Part shown: positions 6,762 to 15,080 of the stretch, piece after piece
Numbering within the stretch: the stretch's first letter is position 1
Layout: each line of letters begins with the position of its first letter
IMG/VR virus record: IMGVR_UViG_3300012001_000040
Span: 1-20,086 of that record
Source: a virus
DNA: 20,086 nucleotides
Strand: one strand, 5' to 3'
The notes under the pieces: generated by a model
Database searches by the model: none
Told to the model about the DNA's origin: nothing
The model's input: the letters and a program-made list of their open reading frames with translations, nothing else
Position numbers and translations under genes: made by a program

Positions 6762-7351
6762 GGGGTCACTCTTCGGATCCACAGATCCGTCGGGTAGGCA
6801 CCTGCGGTGCCGGAAGTAACGCGGGCCGGCTCGGTCCAGCAGACCCAGAGCACGAGTACCGTGGTGTCCGACGTCGGCCGTGCCGGGATGACTCCCGTAG
6901 TCGGATCCTGGAGGACGAAGTTCACCTTGCCGGCGGCGGTTGAGGGCGGGATGACCAGGTCTTTCCATGCGGCAGTGCCAAGGGTGTTGCCAAGCCACTG
7001 GCCGTCCGTGCCGGCAGGGAGGCCGGCGGAGGTGTTTGCAGCAGCCAGCTCGGCGGCAGCTTGGGCTGCCACGGCAGCTGCCAGCACGCCCTGGAAGGAG
7101 TTCATGTAGCCGGAGTATGCGCCGCCCACCCACATGACCTGCGAGAGCACGGCCTGGAAGGCCGGGGCGAAGCCGCTAGGGCCCACCAGGACGGGGTTTG
7201 CCAGCGGGAGACCGTTGGGGTCCACAAGCGACAGCGGGGTCACATGGTTGGTGTCGGTCGGGTTGTAGAAGGTGGCGCTCGCGTTGGTCAGGACATGGTT
7301 GGGGTTGTCCGCGTCCACCACAAGCTGGGTTTCAAAGGCGTAGAGAGTCAT
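6758..7351 (-). CDS. Minor tail protein with Ala-rich collar segment (197 aa)
   Basis: 197 residues. The N-terminal domain (about 1-85: LYAFETQLVVDADNPNHVL, then FYNPTDTNHVTPLSL and SQVMWVGGAYSGY) matches the general pattern of actinophage minor tail proteins that fix fibres to the tail tip. A run rich in Ala (LAAAVAAQAAAELAAANTS, about residues 89-107) is likely a short coiled-coil or trimer neck. The C-terminal part (about 115-197) is a beta domain ending WIRRVTP. Its stop is coupled by a 4-base overlap to the beta-helix protein, so the two may form base and spike of one appendage. The start has GGAAAGAAAGCAC upstream. The family call is from memory of pattern. Confidence 0.75.
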   Translation of the reverse strand: MTLYAFETQLVVDADNPNHVLTNASATFYNPTDTNHVTPLSLVDPNGLPLANPVLVGPSGFAPAFQAVLSQVMWVGGAYSGYMNSFQGVLAAAVAAQAAAELAAANTSAGLPAGTDGQWLGNTLGTAAWKDLVIPPSTAAGKVNFVLQDPTTGVIPARPTSDTTVLVLWVCWTEPARVTSGTAGAYPTDLWIRRVTP

Positions 7352-7366
7352 TGTGCTTTCTTTCCG

Positions 7367-8317
7367 TTACCAGCCGACGGCGATGAAGTCGACCCGGTGC
7401 TGCAGGTTCGGGGCCAGGATCGGCCCGGCACCGTTCTGACTGCGCCACACGCTGTAAACCACGTCAGCCGGGCCGCCGGTGCCGGAGATGCCCCAAAAGG
7501 CGTTATTGCCCTCAACGGTGTAGAAGGTTGCCCCGGCCGTGGCTGAGTTGTCGCCATTCATCAGGAACACAGTGAGCAGTCCACCGGGGAACGATTGCGG
7601 GAAGGTCAATCGGGCATACCCGACCTGGTCTGTAGTCAGGATCGCGGAGCCAGCTTGGATAAGAAAACCCGGGACCAAGGCCGGGTTGCCGCTGAGGGCA
7701 CCGCCGACGCCGAAAAGTGAAGTGGTCCCCATGGGGGACGAGGAGATCCACGAGGGATTGCCATTGACGTCCGGAACGCACAGCCACATGGCACCGTTGA
7801 TGGTGACCTGAGCACCGAGCTCCTTCAGGAAGGTCAGGGCCAGAACATCCTTGGCTACCATGCCGCCGTTGCGGGCCCAGCAGCGCAGGGGCACAATCTC
7901 CTGAACCGCCGTCTGGCCGGCGGTGAACCGGATCAGCGCGATGGGCTGGTCGTCAAGAGTTCCGGGAGTGGTGTTCCTGGCTGGGAGCGCCTTGGCCGCC
8001 GAGCCTGCGATGATCACGAAGGTGGTTGCACCGCCGATACCCGACCAGTTGCGTCGGGCCACTACCATGTCCCACCGGTCGCCCGAGGAGACCAGGCCGC
8101 CCTGGAGCGACACGGTGGCGTCGGAGGTGTCCAGGACTCCGTGGCCCCAGCCGGAGCCGACCGAGATATTGATGCCGCGGTCCATGGTGGTAAGAGCTGA
8201 GACCCTCCAGTCGTCGGTGCCGGAAATGCCGTAGTGCGCAATGCCGACGCGCGGGACAAGACTTGCCCACTGCGTTTCGTTGACTGTGCCGTCATAGCCA
8301 ACACTGGTGATAGTCAT
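7367..8317 (-). CDS. Tail fibre protein with gp53-like C-terminal domain (316 aa)
   Basis: 316 residues. The N-terminal part (about 1-130) holds MTITSVGYDGTVNETQWA, a Gly/Ser-rich beta region with GWGHGVLDTSDATVSL. This form is common in actinophage minor tail proteins, where it fixes the fibre to the tail. The middle contains a linker region (PSWISSSPMGTTSLFGVGG). The last 100 residues, with ARLTFPQSFPGGLLTVFLMN and ending VDFIAVGW, match the C-terminal domain type of tail fibre gp53-like proteins, a trimeric receptor-binding head. The ATG directly abuts the preceding stop (TAAATG, 8320-8315). It lies between the tail hub and the collar/beta-helix pair. Role: host binding. Confidence 0.8.
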   Translation of the reverse strand: MTITSVGYDGTVNETQWASLVPRVGIAHYGISGTDDWRVSALTTMDRGINISVGSGWGHGVLDTSDATVSLQGGLVSSGDRWDMVVARRNWSGIGGATTFVIIAGSAAKALPARNTTPGTLDDQPIALIRFTAGQTAVQEIVPLRCWARNGGMVAKDVLALTFLKELGAQVTINGAMWLCVPDVNGNPSWISSSPMGTTSLFGVGGALSGNPALVPGFLIQAGSAILTTDQVGYARLTFPQSFPGGLLTVFLMNGDNSATAGATFYTVEGNNAFWGISGTGGPADVVYSVWRSQNGAGPILAPNLQHRVDFIAVGW

Positions 8318-9439
8318 TTACTTGCTCACCTTCAGGTCTGTAATGCCCTTCTTCAGCCGGGCGAGGAACTTTGCGATAGTGCGGTCGGGGCTGTCTTGGA
8401 TATCCCCGATCACGGGGGTTGCGACGTAGCCCTCGTCGCGTGTGTAGCTGAGCGTTACCTCACGCAGCACGTCTGTGCGGGTAACGAAACCGAGGTCGAT
8501 GGTGACCTGAGCACCGACGACGAGGCCGTCTGTGCCGTACTGGTAGTGCTCTGTCTCTGACAGGCTGACTGCGAACCCGGACTTCGGGGCGCTCTCGTCG
8601 AGCGACTCCTGGGCGCGGGACGCCAGAATGGCCAAGGTGTCCGCGTCACGGGCATCCCTGAACAGTTCAAAGATGTCGTTGTGGGCCACCTCCAGGGCGG
8701 TGTCCCGCACGTCGGTGAAAACCCGGGCGACTCCGTCCCCCGTACCGCCTGCCACAACGTGGGTTGCGATGGGATCCTCGGAAGCCCAGGACCAGCTATC
8801 AACGACCCCTGACGCCTCTGTGAGCGTCCTGGGAAACACTGGTGGTACAAATACGTCACAGACGATTCCTGTGCCCACCTGCTTGAACGTGACGCCGATG
8901 CCGGCCTTTTCAATGGCCGGGAACAGCCGCTCGTAGAGCGGGTGGAACCTCAGGGATACGCCGTCGGGAACGGTGGCTCCGCGGTTGCCGTTGGTGGCGC
9001 AGGTCACGGCCATACCCAGGCGGGTGATCATGTTGGCCATAACGATGTTCTTGACGATCGTCTCTGCGTTGCCGATGTAGACCCCGTACTCGGAGGTCTG
9101 CGCGGTGAGCGCAGCCCCTGGTACCGGGTAGCCGATGATCTGGTGCAGCAGCCGGAAGTCGTCCTTCACGTAGAAGGTCAGGGTGCTCTGGATGGTTGGG
9201 CCCTCCGCTTGGCGAAGGTTGACCTTGCCACTCATGAGGAACTGGCCCCGTAGGGACAGGACTACGCGGGCTCCATCTGCCAGCAGGAAGGGCACCGCGT
9301 GGTGCTCCGTCTCCACAACGATGGTGGCGGTGCCGGTCTGGTTGAACCGGGGTGTGGCAACCAGGGAGATGGGGTCACCGATGAATGCCTTGAAAGCGAA
9401 GCTCTTGTCGTAGACGGCGATCGTGAACGGATTGTCCAT
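8318..9439 (-). CDS. ReqiPepy6 gp37-like tail hub / minor tail protein (373 aa)
   Basis: 373 residues that match the Siphovirus ReqiPepy6 Gp37-like family: FTIAVYDKSFAFKAFIGDP near the N-terminus, then ATPRFNQTGTATIVVETEHH and GQFLMSGKVNLRQ. The middle holds a long alpha/beta part (IVKNIVMANMITRLGMAV). Towards the end come GAQVTIDLGFVTRTDVLREV and a C-terminus of EGYVATPVIGDI, typical of tail-hub (Tal/gp27-like) proteins. These form the ring under the distal tail protein, closing the tube and carrying fibres. Order after tape measure and distal tail protein is the expected one. A single base separates its ATG from the upstream stop (TGATATG). No lysozyme or peptidase domain was seen. Confidence 0.85.
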   Translation of the reverse strand: MDNPFTIAVYDKSFAFKAFIGDPISLVATPRFNQTGTATIVVETEHHAVPFLLADGARVVLSLRGQFLMSGKVNLRQAEGPTIQSTLTFYVKDDFRLLHQIIGYPVPGAALTAQTSEYGVYIGNAETIVKNIVMANMITRLGMAVTCATNGNRGATVPDGVSLRFHPLYERLFPAIEKAGIGVTFKQVGTGIVCDVFVPPVFPRTLTEASGVVDSWSWASEDPIATHVVAGGTGDGVARVFTDVRDTALEVAHNDIFELFRDARDADTLAILASRAQESLDESAPKSGFAVSLSETEHYQYGTDGLVVGAQVTIDLGFVTRTDVLREVTLSYTRDEGYVATPVIGDIQDSPDRTIAKFLARLKKGITDLKVSK

Positions 9440-9440
9440 A

Positions 9441-10370
9441 TCACCACGCCCTGTAGTAGAGCGGCGTGAAGCGTGCTGCTATCTCGCCGGTACCCGACAT
9501 GCTCAGGCTTAGGTTGACCGTCTGCTTTGGAGGCAGAGGGGCGAAGTCGATGGCGCCGAGGGAGCCGGTCATATCGACAGTGAGCTCCCCGCCCACCGGT
9601 CCCTGCATGGCCTGCTGGGCCCGGGGGTCGGTGTCGATCTCAAGCATCTGTCCATCGGCGATGGCGAATGGGATGGTGATGTTCCGGCCGTTGACGCCGA
9701 CAGTGGCCGAGCTGATCGGCCCGTAGATCTGCCAGAGCACGTAGGTCTGGACGTCTCCAGGGTTGTCGATCGCGGCCTCTGCCAGCGTGCCGCCCGGGGA
9801 GATGTAGAACGATGGGGCGCCGGTGCCGCCAAAGAACTGGCTGGACGTACCGGGCGACCACAGGCCGCCCAGGGGATCGCCTTCCCAGTAGGGCTGCTCC
9901 GCGTTGAGGGTAATCCCGTAGTTGGACCAGCCCTCCAGGACCGAGTCATGGTTCATGGAGAAGTCGGTGTCGTCGGTGAAGCGCAACTGCAGCCGGCGCT
10001 GCCGGCCGTCGGGGGTTATTACCACCCAGGTACCGGTCCTGGTCGGGTCCATGGTGCCCCAGAAGGCACTGTCCCTGGCGATCCAGTCAGCACTGCTGGT
10101 GCTGCAGAAGACCTGCAGCGGCCAGAAGACCGGACGGACATCCACGGTTGACCCACGCCACCGGGCGCCCGGCACGGATGCGTGGGCGGCCCGGTGGTGG
10201 ATGATCGGTGGCATGTTCAGTCCGCGGACGCCTGGCATCAGGACCGTACCGTCGGACTCGTCCGTGAGGGTCCATTCGGACCCGTCCCAGCCGATCCATT
10301 TCATGGTGAGGCCGAACCAGTCAACGTTGGTCGGCGCGACGGGCAGGACGGCACCAAAAATGAGGCCCAT
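9441..10370 (-). CDS. Distal tail protein (Dit-like), 309 aa
   Basis: 309 residues with the siphovirus distal tail protein pattern. N-terminal beta domain: MKWIGWDGSEWTLTD, a loop with GVRGLNMPPIIHH, then WRGSTVDVRPVFWPLQVFC. A middle part has GTWVVITPDGRQRRLQLRF and WSNYGITLNAEQPYWEGDP, features common in Dit proteins of actinophages. The C-terminal half is a galectin/jelly-roll-like beta domain (VLWQIYGPISSATVGVNGR, then VNLSLSMSGTGEIAARF and LYYRAW). Dit forms the hexameric hub joining tail tube to tip. It follows the tape measure by 12 bases; its AAAGGAG site overlaps the tape measure stop end. Confidence 0.87.
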   Translation of the reverse strand: MGLIFGAVLPVAPTNVDWFGLTMKWIGWDGSEWTLTDESDGTVLMPGVRGLNMPPIIHHRAAHASVPGARWRGSTVDVRPVFWPLQVFCSTSSADWIARDSAFWGTMDPTRTGTWVVITPDGRQRRLQLRFTDDTDFSMNHDSVLEGWSNYGITLNAEQPYWEGDPLGGLWSPGTSSQFFGGTGAPSFYISPGGTLAEAAIDNPGDVQTYVLWQIYGPISSATVGVNGRNITIPFAIADGQMLEIDTDPRAQQAMQGPVGGELTVDMTGSLGAIDFAPLPPKQTVNLSLSMSGTGEIAARFTPLYYRAW

Positions 10371-10382
10371 TGGTTTGCTCCT

Positions 10383-13300
10383 TTAGTGGATGCCCTCGAG
10401 TGAGAGAGCGTCCCGCTGCAATGCCCTCAGCTTCCTGATGGCGCTTTCGGGATCGACGGTGTTGATGGTTCCGACAGTGACGCTGGTGTTGGTGGTCCGA
10501 GTCGGGACGGTGGATCCGCCAGGAGTGCCGTTGGCAAGGCTGGTTGCCCGGGTGAGCTCGAAGCCGAACTTCTTGGCAACCTCACCGAGGATGGACAGGG
10601 ACCGTGGCCGCTTGGAGGCGGCCAGCGGGATGTATGCCTCGCCGCCGGTCTCGGGTTCCGCAAAAAAGCGGAGGACCGATGATGGCCGGAACAGCCCCGC
10701 GGTGTGGTTCTCGACCCCGCCGTTGGCGAAGGACTTGACCCCTGCCGGGAACTGGCCCTTGAACAGGTCGCTGAACTGCCGGACGGTCTGGAAGAGACCG
10801 CCGTCGGCATTGGTTCCGAAGCGGCCGTTGCCGGATACGTCGCCGTTCAGGTCGGACAGCTGGGAGCGGTCCACGATGGCCTTGAACATTACGGTGCGGT
10901 CATAGGCCGCGGCGTCCAACGCCGCCCTGGCGACCTCGATAGAGGTGCCGTCTGCGACCGCCTTGATGAGGGCCACATAGTCAACGGCAGCGCCGTTGCG
11001 GATCTGGATGACAGCCTCGGCCAGGCCAGGGACGCCATCGGCGACCCTGAGGATGGACGTAAAGTCGCCCGCGACCCACGTCTTGTCGGTCTGGTTGAGC
11101 AGTGCTGTGATCGTCGCCTGGGCAGGCTCCGGCAGGGCGCCTAGCGTAGCGTCCCAGGTGTGGTTGACGTAGTCGGTGGCTGCCTGTACCGGATTTTGGA
11201 TGGCCTCCATGGCCTTGTCCGGGTTGGCGTCGAGATAAGCGACGAAGTCCTTGCCGTCGAAGGTCCCCTTGAGGACCGTCACCAGGTTCTGGGCCCGGGC
11301 GGCTGCCTCCGTGGCGCCGTCGAGGGTGACCTTGAGGACCCAGTCGTGGCCGAAGACGGCGTCCCACTGGCCCTGGACCATATCGGCTGATACGCCTGAG
11401 GCCACGGCAAGGGCGTTGTAGTCGCCCTTGTGGTCGTTGATGAACGCCTGGGCCTTCTGGAAGGCCCCTGTGGCGGTGTCGCCCTGCTTGATGGCGGCAT
11501 CGTAGGCCGCCTTGGCGCCGGCCCAGACGTTATTGACCTCGTCCACGAGTGCCTGGTTGACCTGCAGCACGGCCTTGTTACCGCTGGCGACGTTGAGGAA
11601 CCCGTTTGCGCCAAAGGCCGCATCGCCGAGATTCCGCATCTCTCCGGCGACCGGTATCACCGAGTCCTTGATGTCGTTGAAGCCCTTGACGTAGGCACCC
11701 AGGGTCTCAGCTGCCGCCTGCGCGGCGTTGGTGCCGAGCAGGATCTCGAAGGTCTTGCGCATCGCGTCGATCTTGGACTGGCTGCTGGAGAAGGTGTCCG
11801 ACAGTGTGGCGGACGCCTGGGCCGCGGCACCGAGTGCCTGGGCCGTAAGGCCCGACTGGGCGGCGAGGGCCCTCTGGCTGGTGGCCTGCGCGTCAGTTTG
11901 GATGCCCGCTGCCTTGGATGCTTCGGCGTTGGCCTCGTTGGCAATTTGCATTGCGTCGAGGCTGTCCTTGTTATCGTTGAGCGCGTCGCGCAGCTTCTTG
12001 GCCGCACCGGCCTGATCGGCCATCGCGGCCGTCGGGGCACCGGACGGGGTGTCGCCGGCAAACTGCTGCTGGGCCGAGACGGCCTTCGCGGCCGCCGCCT
12101 GGGCGTCGTCGTAGGTGGAGATGGCCCCGGAGATCTTCTTCTGAAGATCGTCCCAGGCGGACCCGCCCTTGACGATGGCGTCCGTGACTTCCTTGTTGCC
12201 GATCCCGAGCTTCTTCGCGGCATCGTAAGCGCCGGAGGTGACGAGCTTATTGATTGCAACCTTGGTCGTGGCCAAACCCACGGCGCCGGCCACGGCACCT
12301 GCAGCCTTTGCATCCTCCTGGAGGGCGGCTGCGTATTCACTGGCGTAGGGGGCGGCGGCGTGCTGGGAGGTTGCGAGTGCGGTGATGCCGAACGCGATCA
12401 AACCGGTGAGGGCGGCGAGGACAATGCCGACGACCGGTACCATCAGCTGCACCCTGACGGCCGAGATAGCGGCCGTGACGCCGAAGGCTTCGAGGGCTGC
12501 TGCGGCAAGCGGGACGACCGTGCTGGCGAACTTGAACGCCGTGCCGAGCGAGAGGATAAAGCCCGCCATTGCGGCGAGGTTAGGGAGCGGCAGGCTGGTA
12601 ACCATGGTGACCGCCACGGCGGCGAAGGCAGCCATGAACCTGATCACAGGCACGAGGCCGTCGCCGATTTTCTGTATGCCGCTGGCGAAAGCCGGGATCA
12701 CCGTTCCGGCAACGGCCCCGAGGGCCGGGCCGAGGATGTTGACGACGGTCGTGCCGAACTGGATCAGCCCGGGCAGGAAGGGCGCCAGTGCCGACCATGC
12801 CACGGTCAGGACACCGGCTAGCTGCTGGAACAGGTTCTGGAACAACGGCCCCGAGTCGGTGGCCACCTGGCCGAGGACTTGCCCGACCGTCTGGAGGATT
12901 GTCGCAACCGATGCTGCAGCCGGGCGTAGCGCAATGAACATGCTCTGGAGCCCGGTCAGGAAGGCCGTCAGGCCAACGCCCACTAGGGGGCTGGAGAACA
13001 CATCGCCGATATCGGCGACGAGCGCCGCGAGGGCGTGCGCCGAGCCAACGAGGGTATTCTTGACCGTCACTGAGAAGGTGTCCATCGCCGGGCCGAGGGA
13101 GCCGAGGGACTTGAAGAAAATATCCGAGGCCTGTCCCGCGCCCTCGAAGATCGCCTTCATGTTTTTCTGGAAGCGGGGGCCGGAGGTGACCGCGTCGAGC
13201 TTGGCGAGCGCATCGGCGAAGGAATGCAGGGTGAGAGCACCGGCGGCCTGGGCCGCCTGGCCGATGTTGCCCCAGACATTGATCAGGGATACGCCGGCGC

Positions 13301-15080
13301 CGAAGAGGTCTTTCATGCCCTGGACGCCATCAGCTACCCAACGGTGGAGGGTGCCGTCAGCGGCGATCTTCGCGGCCCAGGTGCTGAACTTGGCGGACAT
13401 GTCGTTGAAGGCCCGCCCGATCTCTGGGAAGGCGGTCGAGCCGGCTACCGCAAGCGCGAGGAACCCGTCCATGAAACTCGACAGGCCTGTCTGTGCGACG
13501 TCGAAGCCATGGGACAGGTTGTCAAAGAAGACCTTGACCCCGTCCTGCTTGGTGAGTTTGGTGAAAGAGTCGAGGAGGGAGGAGAAGACACCCCCGAGGG
13601 AACCGGACAGTTGCCCGAGCCCGGACCCCACGGCAGGCAGGGCGGTCTCTACAAAGCGCAGCATACCGTCGCTTGCCTTGTCCCAGAAGTTCGCCGAGAC
13701 CAGCTCGCGGATGCTGGCGAAGACCGGCTTGATCTCTTCGGCGGCCTTCCGGCCCGCCGGAGACAGCCTTTCAAGGGCCTTTGTATCGCCGTTGACGGCG
13801 GCACCGAAGTCCTTGAACACACCCTTCATGACGACCATTACTGCACCGAGGCCGAGGAGCATCGCAGGAGCCATCACGGCGGCCATGCGGACGACCTCAC
13901 CCAGCCCATTGCCGAGGGAGAACGCGTCGCTAGTCAGGGACACGATCGAGGAGGATAGCTGGGAGACCCCGAGCACGGCAGCTGCCACGATGGGCAGGTT
14001 ACGGTCGAGGGTGCCGATGGACTCAGCGAACTCCTGGGCCCACCTGCTGGCGGCCCTCAGGCCGGTGAGCTTGGCGGCGGCCAGGACGAGGCTGGAATCG
14101 TTCATCTTGGCAAAGATGTTGACCGTCTGGTTCTTGGTCAGGAGCTTGATCGCGGCCAGGGTGACAAGGAAGTCCGACTGGGCGATCTCGGGCTTGATCT
14201 TGAGCTTGTTCTGCTCGGCTGCCTTGATCTTGGCATCGACGATGGCCAGCTGCTCACGCAGCGCGGCCTCGTCAAGCGTTGTCTCGATGTGGATCTTGTG
14301 GTCGATATGGAGAAGCTCTTCAATCCTGGCCTTAGCGACCCGGAGCCCGGCCTCGTTGTCGTCGTAGTCGATCCGGACGGTCAGGGTGCCCAGCTCTTCC
14401 TCAAGCCTGGCCTTGGCGAATGCCAGTTCCAGGGGGTTGAGGTTGACGCTGATCTTGACGGCGCCGACCTTGGCCAGTTCTGCGTCGATCTCCGCGATTG
14501 CCTTTTCCAGGCCGGCACGGTCCTGGTTGTAGGAGATATCGACCTTCATTACGGGCTTTGATGCCTCCAGGAGGGCCTTGTACTTGGCCTCCTCCCTGGA
14601 CAGTGATGCCTCGTCGGTCTTGAACTCGATGGTCTTCTCAAGCTTCTGCCGGCGGATGGCGTCGATCTTCGCCAGGACCTCCCTATAGCCCACTTCGTCC
14701 GGGGAGAAGGTGATCTCGACATTGGCGTCCTTGGCCATAGCGGCCAGATCGGCCTGCGCCTTGGCGATGCTGGCGGCGTCCTTCAGGTCAACCGGGATCT
14801 CGATCTTCTTCTTGAGCAGGGCCTCGAGCTGCTTCATCCCGGCGCGGACAGAGTCGTAGTCCAGACCGACGTTGAGCGTTATCTTGGTCCGCTCGGCTTC
14901 CTTCTTGGCCTTCTCGACGTCCACCTTGACCGCGGTGGTGTCGGCCTCGATCTTGATCTTGACAGTGGCTTCCACGCCAGCGAGCTCTTTGTTGATCGCG
15001 CGCTGTGCATCACCACGGAATCCGCGGGCATCCGGGCGCACCTTGATGGCAACGGCACCGACAAGTTTGAGGTCAGCCAA
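10383..15080 (-). CDS. Tape measure protein (1565 aa)
   Basis: At 1565 residues this is by far the longest gene, placed between the tail chaperones and the distal tail protein, as expected for the tape measure that sets tail length and is pushed out at DNA entry. At about 1.5 A per residue in helix it predicts a tail of roughly 230 nm, an inference from the general rule. Residues 40-346 are tandem beta-alpha repeats (separate entry). Hydrophobic stretches lie near 362-380, 399-418 and further on (VIRFMAAFAAVAVTMVTSL; LMVPVVGIVLAALTGLIAFG), as usual for pore-forming parts. The rest is Ala-rich helix. Near the C-terminus are GGLFQTVRQFSDL and GLFRPSSVLRFFAEPETGG, a known tape-measure end motif. 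The ATG overlaps the chaperone stop by 8 bases. No frame breaks. Confidence 0.95.
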   Translation of the reverse strand: MADLKLVGAVAIKVRPDARGFRGDAQRAINKELAGVEATVKIKIEADTTAVKVDVEKAKKEAERTKITLNVGLDYDSVRAGMKQLEALLKKKIEIPVDLKDAASIAKAQADLAAMAKDANVEITFSPDEVGYREVLAKIDAIRRQKLEKTIEFKTDEASLSREEAKYKALLEASKPVMKVDISYNQDRAGLEKAIAEIDAELAKVGAVKISVNLNPLELAFAKARLEEELGTLTVRIDYDDNEAGLRVAKARIEELLHIDHKIHIETTLDEAALREQLAIVDAKIKAAEQNKLKIKPEIAQSDFLVTLAAIKLLTKNQTVNIFAKMNDSSLVLAAAKLTGLRAASRWAQEFAESIGTLDRNLPIVAAAVLGVSQLSSSIVSLTSDAFSLGNGLGEVVRMAAVMAPAMLLGLGAVMVVMKGVFKDFGAAVNGDTKALERLSPAGRKAAEEIKPVFASIRELVSANFWDKASDGMLRFVETALPAVGSGLGQLSGSLGGVFSSLLDSFTKLTKQDGVKVFFDNLSHGFDVAQTGLSSFMDGFLALAVAGSTAFPEIGRAFNDMSAKFSTWAAKIAADGTLHRWVADGVQGMKDLFGAGVSLINVWGNIGQAAQAAGALTLHSFADALAKLDAVTSGPRFQKNMKAIFEGAGQASDIFFKSLGSLGPAMDTFSVTVKNTLVGSAHALAALVADIGDVFSSPLVGVGLTAFLTGLQSMFIALRPAAASVATILQTVGQVLGQVATDSGPLFQNLFQQLAGVLTVAWSALAPFLPGLIQFGTTVVNILGPALGAVAGTVIPAFASGIQKIGDGLVPVIRFMAAFAAVAVTMVTSLPLPNLAAMAGFILSLGTAFKFASTVVPLAAAALEAFGVTAAISAVRVQLMVPVVGIVLAALTGLIAFGITALATSQHAAAPYASEYAAALQEDAKAAGAVAGAVGLATTKVAINKLVTSGAYDAAKKLGIGNKEVTDAIVKGGSAWDDLQKKISGAISTYDDAQAAAAKAVSAQQQFAGDTPSGAPTAAMADQAGAAKKLRDALNDNKDSLDAMQIANEANAEASKAAGIQTDAQATSQRALAAQSGLTAQALGAAAQASATLSDTFSSSQSKIDAMRKTFEILLGTNAAQAAAETLGAYVKGFNDIKDSVIPVAGEMRNLGDAAFGANGFLNVASGNKAVLQVNQALVDEVNNVWAGAKAAYDAAIKQGDTATGAFQKAQAFINDHKGDYNALAVASGVSADMVQGQWDAVFGHDWVLKVTLDGATEAAARAQNLVTVLKGTFDGKDFVAYLDANPDKAMEAIQNPVQAATDYVNHTWDATLGALPEPAQATITALLNQTDKTWVAGDFTSILRVADGVPGLAEAVIQIRNGAAVDYVALIKAVADGTSIEVARAALDAAAYDRTVMFKAIVDRSQLSDLNGDVSGNGRFGTNADGGLFQTVRQFSDLFKGQFPAGVKSFANGGVENHTAGLFRPSSVLRFFAEPETGGEAYIPLAASKRPRSLSILGEVAKKFGFELTRATSLANGTPGGSTVPTRTTNTSVTVGTINTVDPESAIRKLRALQRDALSLEGIH
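14043..14963 (-). repeat. About 11 degenerate beta-alpha repeats (~28 aa each) in tape measure N-terminus
   Basis: Within residues 40-346 I can lay out eleven units, each with an alternating hydrophobic strand, usually an Asp or Asn turn, then an amphipathic helix. Unit starts are roughly residues 40, 67, 93, 121, 151, 178, 208, 233, 263, 293 and 320. Examples of strands: VKIKIEADTTA, ITLNVGLDYDS, IEIPVDLKDAA, MKVDISYNQDR, LTVRIDYDDNE, IHIETTLDEAA. Units vary from 25 to 30 residues and share pattern more than identity. The boundaries were set by eye. Confidence 0.7.

Noticed and set aside
6762-7133. Upstream extension of the beta-helix protein frame
   Set aside because: This part is Arg/Pro/His-rich noise overlying the collar gene; the GTG at 6761 with GTGA coupling is the better start.
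11430-12821. 463-codon open frame on the + strand
   Set aside because: Antisense to the tape measure; Gly/Arg-rich with no recognisable fold.
12382-14367. 661-codon open frame on the + strand
   Set aside because: It lies wholly antisense to the tape measure, has Arg/Ala/Pro/Ser-rich low-complexity composition and no RBS context; GC-rich genes often leave such shadow frames.
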